Assembly: GCA_963575745.1 (NCBI GenBank)
Contig: CAUYUJ010021042.1
Coordinates: 1-64,000, forward strand
DNA from: Prorocentrum cordatum
Taxonomy: Eukaryota > Sar > Dinophyceae > Prorocentrales > Prorocentraceae
Length of the DNA: 64,000 nt
Direction: 5' to 3'
Shown: positions 10,290 through 21,464 of the stretch, piece by piece
Numbering within the stretch: the stretch's first letter is position 1
Layout: each line of letters begins with the position of its first letter
Translations under genes and position numbers: made by a program
Notes under the pieces: generated by a model
What the model was told of the DNA's origin: nothing
What the model saw: only the letters and a program-made list of their open reading frames with translations
Database searches by the model: none

Positions 10290-12822
10290 TCCTTGTACGG
10301 CAAGTAAGGGGACAATCTCAAACAGGAAGAGAGCTCAACCAAGGACCACACTCGACGCTCAAAGGTGCTGCGATGAGCGTATTTGGCGATGTCCCTCAGG
10401 AGGATGTTTAGCGTTTCGTCTGTAAATGTGTTGTAGGCCTTGGGGCTGCCGTGGTAACCAATCCTGGGGATGTTGTTTCTCTCTCTTGAACTCGTTCTCA
10501 TGCTGCTGATGCTGGAACCTGTGAAACTATACCGTCTTTTTCTGGTTTCCCCTTCAATCTTCGGGGTCTCATTTTTCATCCTCCTCCTCCTCCGCGTTTC
10601 CCCTATCCCTTCCCGCTCCCCCTCTCTCTCCTCCCTCGCCAACCCCTCCTGGAGTGAACCTCGCCAGCTGGGCGCCCGATCCACCGGGCTCGCGGATTTC
10701 AAAGATCCCAAAGCAACGACAGCAACAACTCCCGAGGGCCCGCCGCCAGCGCCAGGGGGATTAGAGACAGAGCGGCATACAATGGATTGCAGTGGAGTTG
10801 CGAGGGTGGAGGGGGGCGAATATGGATGGGGTGGGGGAGGAGGGGCAAGGGTGGCGGGCAGGTGGGGCGGGAGTGCAGGGAGGGGAGGATTGACGAGCGC
10901 AACAGCGACAGCAAAAAAGTGGTCCTCTCAACCATATGGCACATCAAGTGGTGCTTGGGCGTGAGTGCGACGCCCGCGGCATCGCAGCACCTGATGTGTA
11001 TGTCGACCGCCTCCATCATGCGAAACCTGTTTCCCTCGGAGACGTTGAACATGACCTCGCGGCAAGAGTTCAGCAATTGCTGGAGTGCTCTGCCAGCGCC
11101 AATGATCGGTCCTCCGAGAGCCTCATGTCCGCCAAAGCCCTCGATGCGATCCATGAGGAAATCAAGGACCAAAGTCGACTCCGCGGCTTTCAGCTTGATG
11201 GGCGCCCCAGGGTGGTGGGGGCACTGGAACGAGCAGCCGCGAGTCTTCCCAATCATCTTGGGAGTCAGGGCGCGGACCCAGTTGCCGTGGGGCACTCCTT
11301 GTTCCTGCTGCCAGCGGCGCAGGTCAGCGGTAAGGCTCCGAAGCCCGACCTCCACCACGCGTTTCTGGGTGCCAGCGTGTTCGTACAAGTTCACGAGCAA
11401 TATGCGCCAGACGACGGCGCTCACCCAACGCTGCGCTACTCCGAGGTATAAGCAGTGCATGCTGTCGATGGCAAGCGACAGCTCTGGGCAAATGCCAATT
11501 GAAATATCAAATATCGGGTTCCTGTGGTGCACCGCATCCATTGGGTGTCCGCCTAATCCAAGACGCGCTCTCCAGAATTTGAGATCACATGGGTATGAAA
11601 TTCCAGTCAGGTCACCTATATCTGGCACGTCGCGTGAAGGTTCTAGCCTGTCTCCTGCGATCAGCTTCACGCCACCGATCTCGACGTCGAGCGAAATCCC
11701 GCGAGTTCGGATCCCAGAAACTTTCTTGCTTCCAACTGGTCTCATCCAGCGCAGGACGTTGCATAGTTTGTGTTTGTCCGCTGCCGAGTGCAGCGTGAGG
11801 GTGAATTCGCATTTCCCGATTGCCTTATCGTAGTCCCCAACCTCCCTGAGCGGCCATTGTGGCCCAGTGCTTGTAGAAAGGAGGCGGTTGAAACTGTGCA
11901 GCTCGTCCTTGGCTAAATGGCAGATCTGGCAGGGATTGTGTAACTGGTTGGGCCCCGCGAGGCCGAGCGTCCTGGAATGTTCGCACCAGTCCCCTTTCAC
12001 GTAGGGTACACATGCAGAAAAACCCAGCTCCGCAACTGCAGGTTCTTGACCAACTGGCCATGGCGTTCCCGTGTGCGTGAGCGGTGGCCGCTTGCCGTCA
12101 GCCAGGGCGTGCAGTTGCCATGATATCGTTGAAAGAATTGGATGGATGCTGCACCACCCCCTGCACCCGCAGGTGCACTCATCAGAGTGGCGCAGCGTTG
12201 CGATTAGATGTCGTGTGTTCGTCAGTAAGTTGATTCCCCACCAACCCGTGACCGAGTCCGAACGCCCAGCCGCTTGCTGAGAGAAGGAGACGCCGTCGAC
12301 GTAGAGTGCAATTGGGATTGGCAGTTCGTTCCCAGCCTCGATGGCTTGCTTCACCAGTATGTGATCCTTGTAAACTGGCAAGTCTAATATGCATTCGTCC
12401 CGCTCGTCTTCAGGCGCCCGCAGCAGCTTGAGCGACTTCTCGTCGCTGTGGATCTCGTCAGACAATGTCTCGTATATCAGCTTAACAGGCACTGCCCGAA
12501 CGCGGCGATGGGGCCCTCGATTTACATTCTGCGGCACTCCCACGTCATAGAGGTGGCTCGGCGCAGGGAGGACCCGATCAAGGTGTTCTTGATACTTTCC
12601 TGATTGCAGGTCGGCGCCCCTGGCGTATCTTGAAAAGCAAGCCCCTTTGACGCCCGATTGTTCGCACAAGCTGCATAGCCGACAAAACTGTTTGGCTGTT
12701 AGACGTGCAGATCCATACAATTCTAGCAGTTGCGTCAGAAGTGCTGCGCCTGCCGCCCTCTCCGACGCATCAGCTCGCAGCGAGGTACTGCCATGGCCGA
12801 AACGATATTGTGGCTGTCGCAT
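10262..12822 (-). CDS. TNP2/CACTA-like transposase, two exons
   Basis: Exon 1 runs 12822-10925 and exon 2 10463-10262. The intron (10924-10464, 461 bp) starts GA and ends AG. Splicing joins MVE and GYHGSPK through a shared AGG codon, and gives the PKHHLMCHM ... FTDETLN ... HRSTFERRV tail expected of this family. Other landmarks are a Cys cluster near residue 45 (CRLCSLC), YVDGVSF (12283-12309), CTCGCRGWC (12146-12180) and AIDSMHCLYLGV (11440-11475). The last resembles the D-x-M-H segment of Transposase_21. The DDE assignment is inferred. A TGA lies in frame just upstream of the ATG, fixing the start, and 18 nt before it is a spliced-leader relict. The stop overlaps the next gene's ATG by 28 nt. 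About 700 residues is normal for such transposases. Confidence 0.62.
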
Positions 12823-12840
12823 GGCGAGTCAGCCCAAGTG

Positions 12841-12859
12841 TGAGCCAAAATGGCTAAGG
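12841..12859 (-). other. Relict dinoflagellate spliced leader
   Basis: Read on the minus strand this is CCTTAGCCATTTTGGCTCA, which matches 18 of 19 bases of the spliced leader (CCGTAGCC...). It ends 18 nt before the ATG of the transposase at 12822 and points the same way. Genomic SL sequence at this place is the known mark of a trans-spliced mRNA that was reverse-transcribed and inserted. Confidence 0.78.
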
Positions 12860-12869
12860 TCGGTGAGGA

Positions 12870-13476
12870 AGTGGGGCAGGCAGCGAGGCACTATGAGGAG
12901 CAGGGCGCGAGGGGTAGTGGGGGGAGGGGGCGAGGAGAGGAGTGGAAATGACGGGTGGGGAAGCGCGTGGCGCCCCCTCTCACGGTTGGCAGCAATCATC
13001 TTGATCATGCGCTCACCCTTCGTTGTCTTTTGGCGGGCCATCACCTCACCCATCCCCGCCCCCGACGGTTAGCGCGGCGCTCTCGAAGCCGCTGAAAGTT
13101 CACCTACCTCGCATTGCAGTCCCGAACTCTTGGCCACTTTGGGGGTAGAGGGCGCGAGTGCAGAGGGGGTCGGTCGGCAGAAGAGCGATGCAGGAGGGAA
13201 CTGAATGGACCTTGGAGAAATAGACGCAGCACGAGATGACAGGGCGGTGCTGGCGCGAGAGGGAGATGGGCAGTATCACCAGACTCGGCCGTTGCGACAG
13301 CACTCGCTTCCCCCCGAGGACGACAGTTGGACCGAGCTCGTGCCACGACGTGTTCGGGGACGGCCTCCGCACCGCCGCGCGCCTCTTTTCATGAAACTTG
13401 TGTTGGCAGAATGTCCGAACTACTGCTGCTGCCGCCGTCCTCCTCATCATCCGTCATCTTTCTTTGCCCTACTCCC
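12870..13476. other. No supportable gene
   Basis: GC-rich and purine-rich near 12890-12960. Short frames on both strands overlap and show no domain. Confidence 0.4.
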
Positions 13477-13486
13477 CCCCTCTCTC

Positions 13487-13545
<59 letters not shown>

Positions 13546-13740
13546 GCGTTTCCTCCTCATCCTCTGCCATCCCCACCCCGCTTCCTCCTCCTCCTCCTCC
13601 TCCTCCTCCTCCTCCTCCTCCTCCTCCTCCTCATCCTCATCCTCTTCCTCCTCATTCCCCTCCTCCTCCTCCGCCTCTCCCTCCTCCTCCTCCTACTCCT
13701 CCTCCTCCTACTCCTCCTCCTCCCCCTCCTCCCCCTCCCC
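13477..13740. repeat. (TC)n and (TCC)n microsatellite block
   Basis: About 60 bp of TC is followed by about 150 bp of TCC with some TCA and TAC variants. Frames through it give Leu, Pro or Ser runs. Confidence 0.95.
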
Positions 13741-14027
13741 CTGCCCCTCATCCCTATTTGGCGCAGCTGGCCTCCATGAATTGCCACGGGAGGCCGACAT
13801 GCCGTGGACGAAGGCTGAAATACTGGCTGCAGCAACGCGCAACGCGTTACCAGCCGCCCTCGTACCACGCTCTGCTGTCAAAGATGCCACACTAGTGCCC
13901 GAGCGCCATCTCGTCGGCAGAACATCTGAGCAAAAATGCGGTCGAACCCACGAGAACGTCACTTGTCTCCACAAGTGGGCAAGATACCCGCCGTTTCAAC
14001 GCATGGATGCTCATGGGTCAGCTCAAA

Positions 14028-14198
14028 ATCGGTTCCATCGGCATTCCACCGGTATTCCACCGGACGCCATTTTCTATACGGATGATTCCATCGGTAGTTT
14101 TACATGAGAAATCACAGGTAAAACGGCGATTCCATCGGCATTCCATCGGTACGATTCCACCGGGATTCCATCGGGATTCCATCGGTACTTTTGCGCCC
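14028..14198. repeat. GATTCCATCGG short-unit repeat
   Basis: About a dozen imperfect direct copies of a 10-12 bp unit GATTCCATCGG/CATTCCACCGG, separated midway by TTTTACATGAGAAATCAC. The same unit is found in introns of the gene at 14.5-22.4 kb, near 15050-15200 and 20285-20345. Confidence 0.85.
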
Positions 14199-14478
14199 AG
14201 ACAGCTGATCCCAGAGTGATTTTCATGGTGCTCGATGCATTTTTCGTCAGATGTTGTGGGTTTCAGTGTCTAAGGCCTCCTCCCACTCCTCCCCCGTCTG
14301 TTTCTGCATCCTCTTCCCCTCCTTTCCACACTGAGAGATGGTGGCGCGGTGCATTCGCTCGAGCGAGAGCTCGGGCACGATTCAATCAGCCGCATGCCCG
14401 CACGGCCACCATTGATTCCTGGCTGACAAATACCCTGATGCAGCCAAGCCCCAGGACGTCCTTGAAATCGACAGCGAT

Positions 14479-15046
14479 TTACTTGGACGCCTTGCCAATG
14501 ATCCGCTGCTTCTTCGGGGTGGGCTCGCTGCCGTTGGCCGCCGCAGCCTTCTCGGCCATCTTCTTCTCCTGCTGGCGCTTCACTTCGGCGAACCCGATGA
14601 TGGTGCTCACCTCTTCCTCGATCGTATCCAGCGCAGGGTTGAGAGTGTTCACGATGTCATCCAGCACCTTGAGCGCGATTCTCTCTCCGACGCGCTTCTG
14701 GTACTTAGTGAGGTTCTCCGTCAAGGCCGAGCTGAGGTTCGCGTCGTCTGCGACCATCATCTTGACCTTGTTGATGGCATCAAAGAGAGGCTTCACCACG
14801 TCAGTCGTAGCCCACTTCTTGTACCAGCTGTCGCTCTGCGTGGTGTCGTACACCGTGGTCCCCGTGGCCAGGACGCCAGCGTACCTGCCGATCACCTTGC
14901 GGGCAGACACCATCTTGGCCTGGAGAGGCGTCTTCTCCTTCGGCGCCTTGGCGTCGGCGTCAGCGGGGCCCGCAGCGTAATCAGCGCCTGCCGCCCTGGT
15001 GGCAGCCGTCCTCTTCCTGCTGCCCTTGCCGACGCGTTGGAAAGCT
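14479..15046 (-). CDS. Last exon (K) of the 14.5-22.4 kb gene
   Basis: About 190 codons ending TAA at 14479-14481. Helical, Lys/Ala-rich, with YKKWATTDVVKPLFDAINK and a bipartite-looking basic end (PKKQRIIGKASK) that could direct nuclear import. Third positions are mostly G or C, as in the other exons. The 5' edge lies in or next to a hairpin-rich intron and is not fixed. Confidence 0.6.
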
Positions 15047-15473
15047 ATGGAAATCCTCGGCCCGAGCGATGGAATAGCGATGGAATAGCGATGGAATCGC
15101 GATTCCAACGCATTTCCATCGCGATTCCATCGCGATTTCATCACGATTCCATCGCGATTCCATCGCGATTCCATCGCTCGGGCCGAGGATTTCCATCGCT
15201 ATTCCATCGCTCGGGCCGCAGCTGCTGGCACTGGCGTCTCTGGCGCCGCCGTCTCCCCCTCCGCCTCCTGCACAGCGACTGGCGCCGCAGCTGGCGTGGC
15301 TGGCGCTGCCTTCGGCGTGGCCGCGGCTGGCGCCACTGGCGTCGGCTGCGCCACTGCCGCCGGCAGCGCGGCCTGCGCCGCGGCAGCCAGCGAGTGCTGG
15401 CCAGGCGAATCCTTCGGAGCGAAAATGTGCATCCTCGCACCCTACCTCGTCACCCCTCCCCCTTGCTCCCTCG

Positions 15474-15514
<41 letters not shown>

Positions 15515-15534
15515 CTCTCCTCTCTCTCTCTCTC

Positions 15535-15579
<45 letters not shown>

Positions 15580-18500
15580 ATATCCGCTATCCCATTCCAC
15601 CTATTCCTTCCTCCCAACTTCCATCCCCTTGTTCTCTATATCCTCTCCTTCTCCCTTGTATTCCTGCCCCCTCTCCTCCTGCTCCTCCATCTTTTTCTCT
15701 TCCTCCTCCTCCTCCTCCTCTTCCTCCTCCCCCCCCCCCTCCCTCTCCCGTGCCAAGCGTTTTGGTGCCCGTGGACGTCCTGCTCCCCCCACGTGGCATG
15801 CTCCTCCCACGCCGTGCTGAAAGTCTCCCTGAGCCCGAACGAGACGTACAACCCCTTCACCGTCTCCGTCCACTCGTCGTAGGTCACCCACGGCGGGCCC
15901 ATCGACATGCAGCGCCACATATACTTTGTTGCTTGGGTAACGTCTACGCTGGGTGGCTGGCGACACCCCAGTGGAAGGCGCGTTTTTTTCGGAAACGACG
16001 TTTGATTCCTGGAGGGTTCAATGGTTTCACCAGGGGCACACAGAGAGGTAAATAGTTGCTTCCGCCGAAGTACCGCCAGCCAGCCAGCCCTGCCGTTGCC
16101 CTCGAGATGGGCGATCCGCCCGATGCTCAAGTACTGGCTGTCCTTCCAGTGGGTCCTCCGATCCTCCGTCGTCTTGGTGAACTTCTTCACCTTCTTGTCG
16201 TGCTGCTCAATCGCCCACTTTCTCCGAAACTCGGCCTTCGCCACGTCCCCCGAAACCTGCGCGTAGTCGGCTTTCAGCTTGGAGTCCGCAGCAATCGCAC
16301 GCTGCCACCTCCCCGCCTGGGCGGCCTCCTTCTTCCCGTCAGTACTGATCCAGAATCCCTGGGAAGCAAGCGTCGACCAGAACTCGAACTCCTTTCTCTC
16401 GTGGGGCTTGAGCGTCTCAACGTGCTTCTCCTCGTCGAACGCAGGCCCCCACGACGAAAAGGGGTGGGGGGGATGTGTGTGGGGGGGAGGGAGGGGGGGA
16501 GGGGAGGGGGGGGGGGGGGGGGGGGGGAGGGGAGGGGAAGGGAGGGGGGGGGGGGGGGGGAGGGGGGAGGTGGAAAGGGGCGGGGGGGGGGGGGTGGGGG
16601 TGGGGAGGAGGGGGTGGGGGGGGGGGGATGACTGTCGATGACTACGAAGAGAAGGAACGCGCGGCGTGCCCTTGAGCTCGAGAAGGCGCTCGAACACAGG
16701 GCCAGTGAAGATCTCGTACACCTTCTGGGACAGGTCGAACTCGTCGCGCTCGCCGAAGGTGACATCTGGCGCGCTCAGCTTGCCGATGAAGTTCGCCTTG
16801 AGTGCGTCCACCTCGTCCAGCGTTGCCTTCTTGGTCTTCGGTGGCGTCTGCAAAGGCTGGTTCCCGAGCTCCCCACGCGTGCCGAGAGCTGCCTCCACCA
16901 TTTTACTTCCAGTAGGCCAGGTGCCGCTTATGTCTGGTGCTGGCACCGTCTCGGCGTCCGCCTCGTAGCCCACGGTCTCCGCCTCTGGGTCCTCCCTTGG
17001 GGCCGCCTCCTGCTGCGCCGCCTGCCGCGCCGCCTGCCTCTTCTTGGGCTGAGCTGCCGCCACCTGCTGCGCCGCCTGCCGCGCCGCCTGCTGCGCCCGC
17101 TGCTTCTTCTGCTGAGCTGCCGCCTCCTGCAGCGCCGCCTGCTGCGCCTGCTGCTTCTTCTGCTGAGCTGCCGCCTCCTGATGCGCCGCTGCCGTCTCCT
17201 GCTGCGCTGTCGCAGCGCCTGCTGCTGCCTGCGCAATCCTTCCTTGTCCTCTTCTCTCCCGCCTCCCCCCCCCGCCAGGACCACCGACCACCGACCATAT
17301 CCACCGAGCCAGGGCTGCCGGAACCACCGCGACCGCCGACCAGATCCAAGGCGGGGAGGGAGGGGCAGGGGAGGAGCAGAAGGAAGGTTAGCGCCTTGTC
17401 CTCTCCCAGCGTCGGCACGGGCTGCGCGCCTGCCCCAGCAGCAGCCTGCGCGGCCATGCTCATGAGGTTGGCCTTGACGGCCTCGGCGTCCTGGCGGAGA
17501 GAACAAAGAGGGCGAGAATGGCATGTCCTCCTCCTTCTCCCCCTCATCCTTCTCCTCCTCCTCACCTCCTCACCCTCCCCCTCCTGTTCTTCCCCTTCCC
17601 CCATCCCCCTCCTCATCCTCCTTCCCTGAGGCACTTGGGACGGGCAGGGGCGGGGGAGGAGGAGGAGGAGGAGGAGGAGGAAGAGGAGGAGGAGGAGGAG
17701 GAGGAGGAGGAGGAGGAGGAGGAGGAGGGGTGACGTAGGACACGGAGTTAGGGGAGGATGAAGGAGAAAGGAAGTGGAAGACGAGGAGGGGGGGAGGAGG
17801 AGGAGGAGCATGAAGAGAGGCGAGGTTGGGTATTGTGAGATGAGATTCCTGCATGCTGCCCATCATGTTAGCGATCTGCATCATCATGCTCTGAAGCATC
17901 ATGGCCTGCGACTGGCTGGCCTCGCTTTTTGCTGGGGGGGGGGGGGGGGGCATGCGCAGGAGAAGCGGGTGGCGAGCGGAAGGGTGGCACATGACAGCGG
18001 AAGGATCATGAGGAATCGAATGGAAGAGCCAGGAGTAGGAGAGGACAGAACATGAGAGGAGGAGGAGGAGGAGGATGGAAGCGGGATGAAGCTTCGGGAA
18101 ACGAGAAAGGCGACGAAGACGAGGATAATGAGGGATGTGGCCTCCTGCTCTCCAGCGACGCGGCCCCGCTGCGCAGCGGCTGGCGGCTGCGCGGGCAGCA
18201 AGGGCGGCGGCGTCTGGAGGTCCGAGGCCGTCAGCAAGGGCTGAGCAGCCAGCTGACTCGCCTCCTGGCTCAGGCCGAGCCGCTCGCTCTCAGAGGAAAT
18301 GGAGAAGACCTGGCTCTCGTTGCCATTCTTGTCGAAACGAGCCAGCGCCTCCTGGCTCAGGCCGAGCCGCTGATTCCCAGCTGGCGGCGTCGAAGGCTGC
18401 GGCCGCCCATCGCGGTAGCAGCCCTTGCTGCCCATGGACGGCTCTTGCCAAGCGGGCGGCTGCGCGTCGTCGGTCGGGCTCGGAGGACCGCGGCGACCAG

Positions 18501-21335
18501 CGGTCCGCTGGGATGCGGCAAGGGCGGTCTCAAGCTGGCGCTGCTCCTCAGCCGCGAGCTCTGATTGCTTCTCAGCGTCGCGCAGGCTCTCCTGGACCGC
18601 AGCCTCCTCGGCATCGCGCTCCTCAGCCTCGCGCGCCGCCTCCTCCTGAGCCGTCCGAGCACTTTCCTCGAGGGTCTGATCTTCATCATCAGCATGCTGT
18701 GGAAACGGCTGTTCAGTAGGGGCGTCGGAGCCCTCAGCTTCGTCACTGTCGGCATCTGCATTGCCCTCGCTAGCGACGCCCTCCTCGCGGGCGCTGGTAC
18801 CCCAATCAATACCAGACGGCTCGCCCCTCGACTCCTCAGCACTCTCAACCACCTCGACCTCTTCCCCGTCGAGGAGCTGCGTGGAGTCGTCACGCATGGT
18901 GGCCGAGGTCGCCAGCGTGTCATCCTCCGACAGTGGGCGTTGCGCATCCTGCTTGGACCGCTTCCTGGGCTTCCACGAGCCTCTCGCCAGCGCCTTGGCG
19001 ATCGGCGTGTTGCGCTGCCGAGGCGCCATCGATTCTGAACTCCTGGGCCCTGGTGCAAGCCGAGTCCGAGCCCTGTCAACCCTTCGGGCCCGAATGGCTG
19101 TGGCGACGCCAAAGAATTGGATGGGCCCCCCCATGGACGTCCAGGGGCTGGCATGGAGAAGGATGAGAAGGAGGAGTGCACTTCGGAGGAGGAGGATGGG
19201 GAGAGGTAGGAGAGGTAGGAGAGGGAGGAGAGGGAGGAGAGGGAGGGGAGAAGGAAGGTGAGAGAGGGGCCGAGGAAGTGCTGCCCCTAGGGACGCAGCA
19301 CAACTCCTCCCCCTCCTCGGCGCCAGGCTCCGACTCGACGCCAGCGCATTGCTGCGCCTTCGACTTGCCGCCAGACCCCTTCCCCCTCCTACCCCCTGCC
19401 CCCTGACGTCTCGTTTCGCCCTCCCGACCCCCTCCCTTCCAGCCCTCCACCTCGTCCTCATACCTCCTCACAGTTGCCATTGCGTATGTGGCTCGAACCT
19501 TTCAAGCGTCTTGCTTCGAGGTAAAGTACTTCGCGCCCCTGCGAGATGCTGATATCTTTGCACTCGTGGCCGCGCGAACTGTTAGTTGGGATTGGCAGCA
19601 TGACCGTCGTCATTCGACCTGACGTTTTGATTTTTCAAGGCCCAGACCCTGGCGCACGATGCAAAGGCGCCAGGAATGACATGCGAATCTATGTTCATAT
19701 AGATTCGACCCCACCTGATCGGCTCGTGGCCAATCTAGCACCTCACATCGAGGAGCGACGACGGGATGCCGTACTCGTCGTCGAGGGCCCCGCCGATATC
19801 CTTCTTCTCGTGGCTCTCGTTCACGCCTCCCTGCTGGCCGCTCCTGTGATCGTCGATCTGAGTCTTGTCCTCCACGACCGCGACCTTCGCCCGCTTGGTG
19901 ATCGTCCCGTCGGCCAGCGAAGATTCCTGCACAGCCTTCTTCGCAGCCTTCCTCTTGGGCTCAGTCGCTGTCACTGCCTCCCTCTTCTTCGTTGACTGGG
20001 GCTCTGCCTGCGCGGGCTTCGAGGCTGGCGTCGCAGGTGTCGTCGCTGCCAAACTCAACGCCGTGGCCGTTCCCTTCGCCTTGGCCCTCCCAGCTGCCCT
20101 CTTCGCAGGCACGTCGCTAGGCTCGCCCTTGTCGCCTCCGTCACCAGATCCGCCGTCGCGAGGGCCGCCCTTCTGCGTCTTCCCGCCGCTCTCCTTGCCG
20201 TCCTGCGAAAATGAAAGAGGGATGGGGGCTGTGCAGGGGGTGGGGATGAGACTTAAGATCTCACTGAGAATTCCACGGGGCACCGATGAAATCCCATCGC
20301 AATTCCATCGCCGCCGCCGCGAAATTCCATCGCGATTCCATCGACAGCCTCGTCTCCCACCCCCCAGCCCCCTACCCCTCCCTCATTCTATAAGGCCTGC
20401 TGTCCTGGATCGCCGCCGCAGACCCCGAAGTGGACTTGTCCTTCTTGTTGTTCTTGAGGTGGTCCCTCTTGATCTCCTCGGCCATCGCCTTGTCGAGCTT
20501 CCCTGAAGCCAGACCCTTCAGCACGTTGAGGAGGCACTCTTTTGCTGGGAGCTCCTGGCCGCAGTTCACCATCTGGAGCACCTGCGCTTTGCCACCAGCA
20601 CCGTGCTTCCGAATGACCATCCAGCGGCCCTTCCTGCAGTGGTCAACGTAGGCCAAAGACAACTTCTCGTCCTTGTTCTTGCCCTGCAGCTCCTGAATCA
20701 CGTTGGTCCCCTTCTTCGTCGGCGTCTCCTCGAACTCCTCCGCCAACGTGTGCGGGATGACCCACGATAGCTTCTTGCCGTCCGAGGTCCACGTGGCCTT
20801 GAGCTCCTTGATGCCAGGCGCTGGACGCGCAGGAACGTACTCTGGCATCGTGGAGCCCTTCGCGTCAACTGGCAGCCTCCACGCCGAAACCATGGCCTCG
20901 TCGAAGCCGAGGTGGAAGCCGCTCATTTGAGCAATGACCTTCAAACCGTGCTTCTTGGCAGCATTGTTGAAGAACTCCAGCGGCGGTGCGTCCTCGCTGC
21001 CTCCCTCCTCGGCGTCGTCCTCGCCGCCTCCCTCCTCTGCGTCGTCCTCGCCGCCTCCGTCCTCTGCGTCGTCCTCGCCGCCTCCCTCCTCTGCGTCGTC
21101 CTTGCCGCCTCCCTCCTCGGCGGTGTCCTCGCTGCCTCCCTCCTCGGCTGCAGCGCCTGCCTCCTCGGCGCCGGCCGCGGACGTGGCCTCCGCGGCAAAC
21201 TCCCGGGCCCACTTCGGCGGCCTCGGGCAGAACATCCAATCGGATTCAGTCTGAATCCACGGGAAATCGAATGGAATCTCATTAATTCCATTGGAGTTCC
21301 ATAAGAATTCTAATGGATTTCGTTTGAATTCCACA

Positions 21336-21378
<43 letters not shown>

Positions 21379-21380
21379 TA

Positions 21381-21411
<31 letters not shown>

Positions 21412-21416
21412 CGGGG

Positions 21417-21464
<48 letters not shown>

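Noticed and set aside
20934-21254. Plus-strand Ser/Pro frames over 20.9-21.3 kb
   Set aside because: Antisense shadows of the GGGEDDAEE repeat in exon C.
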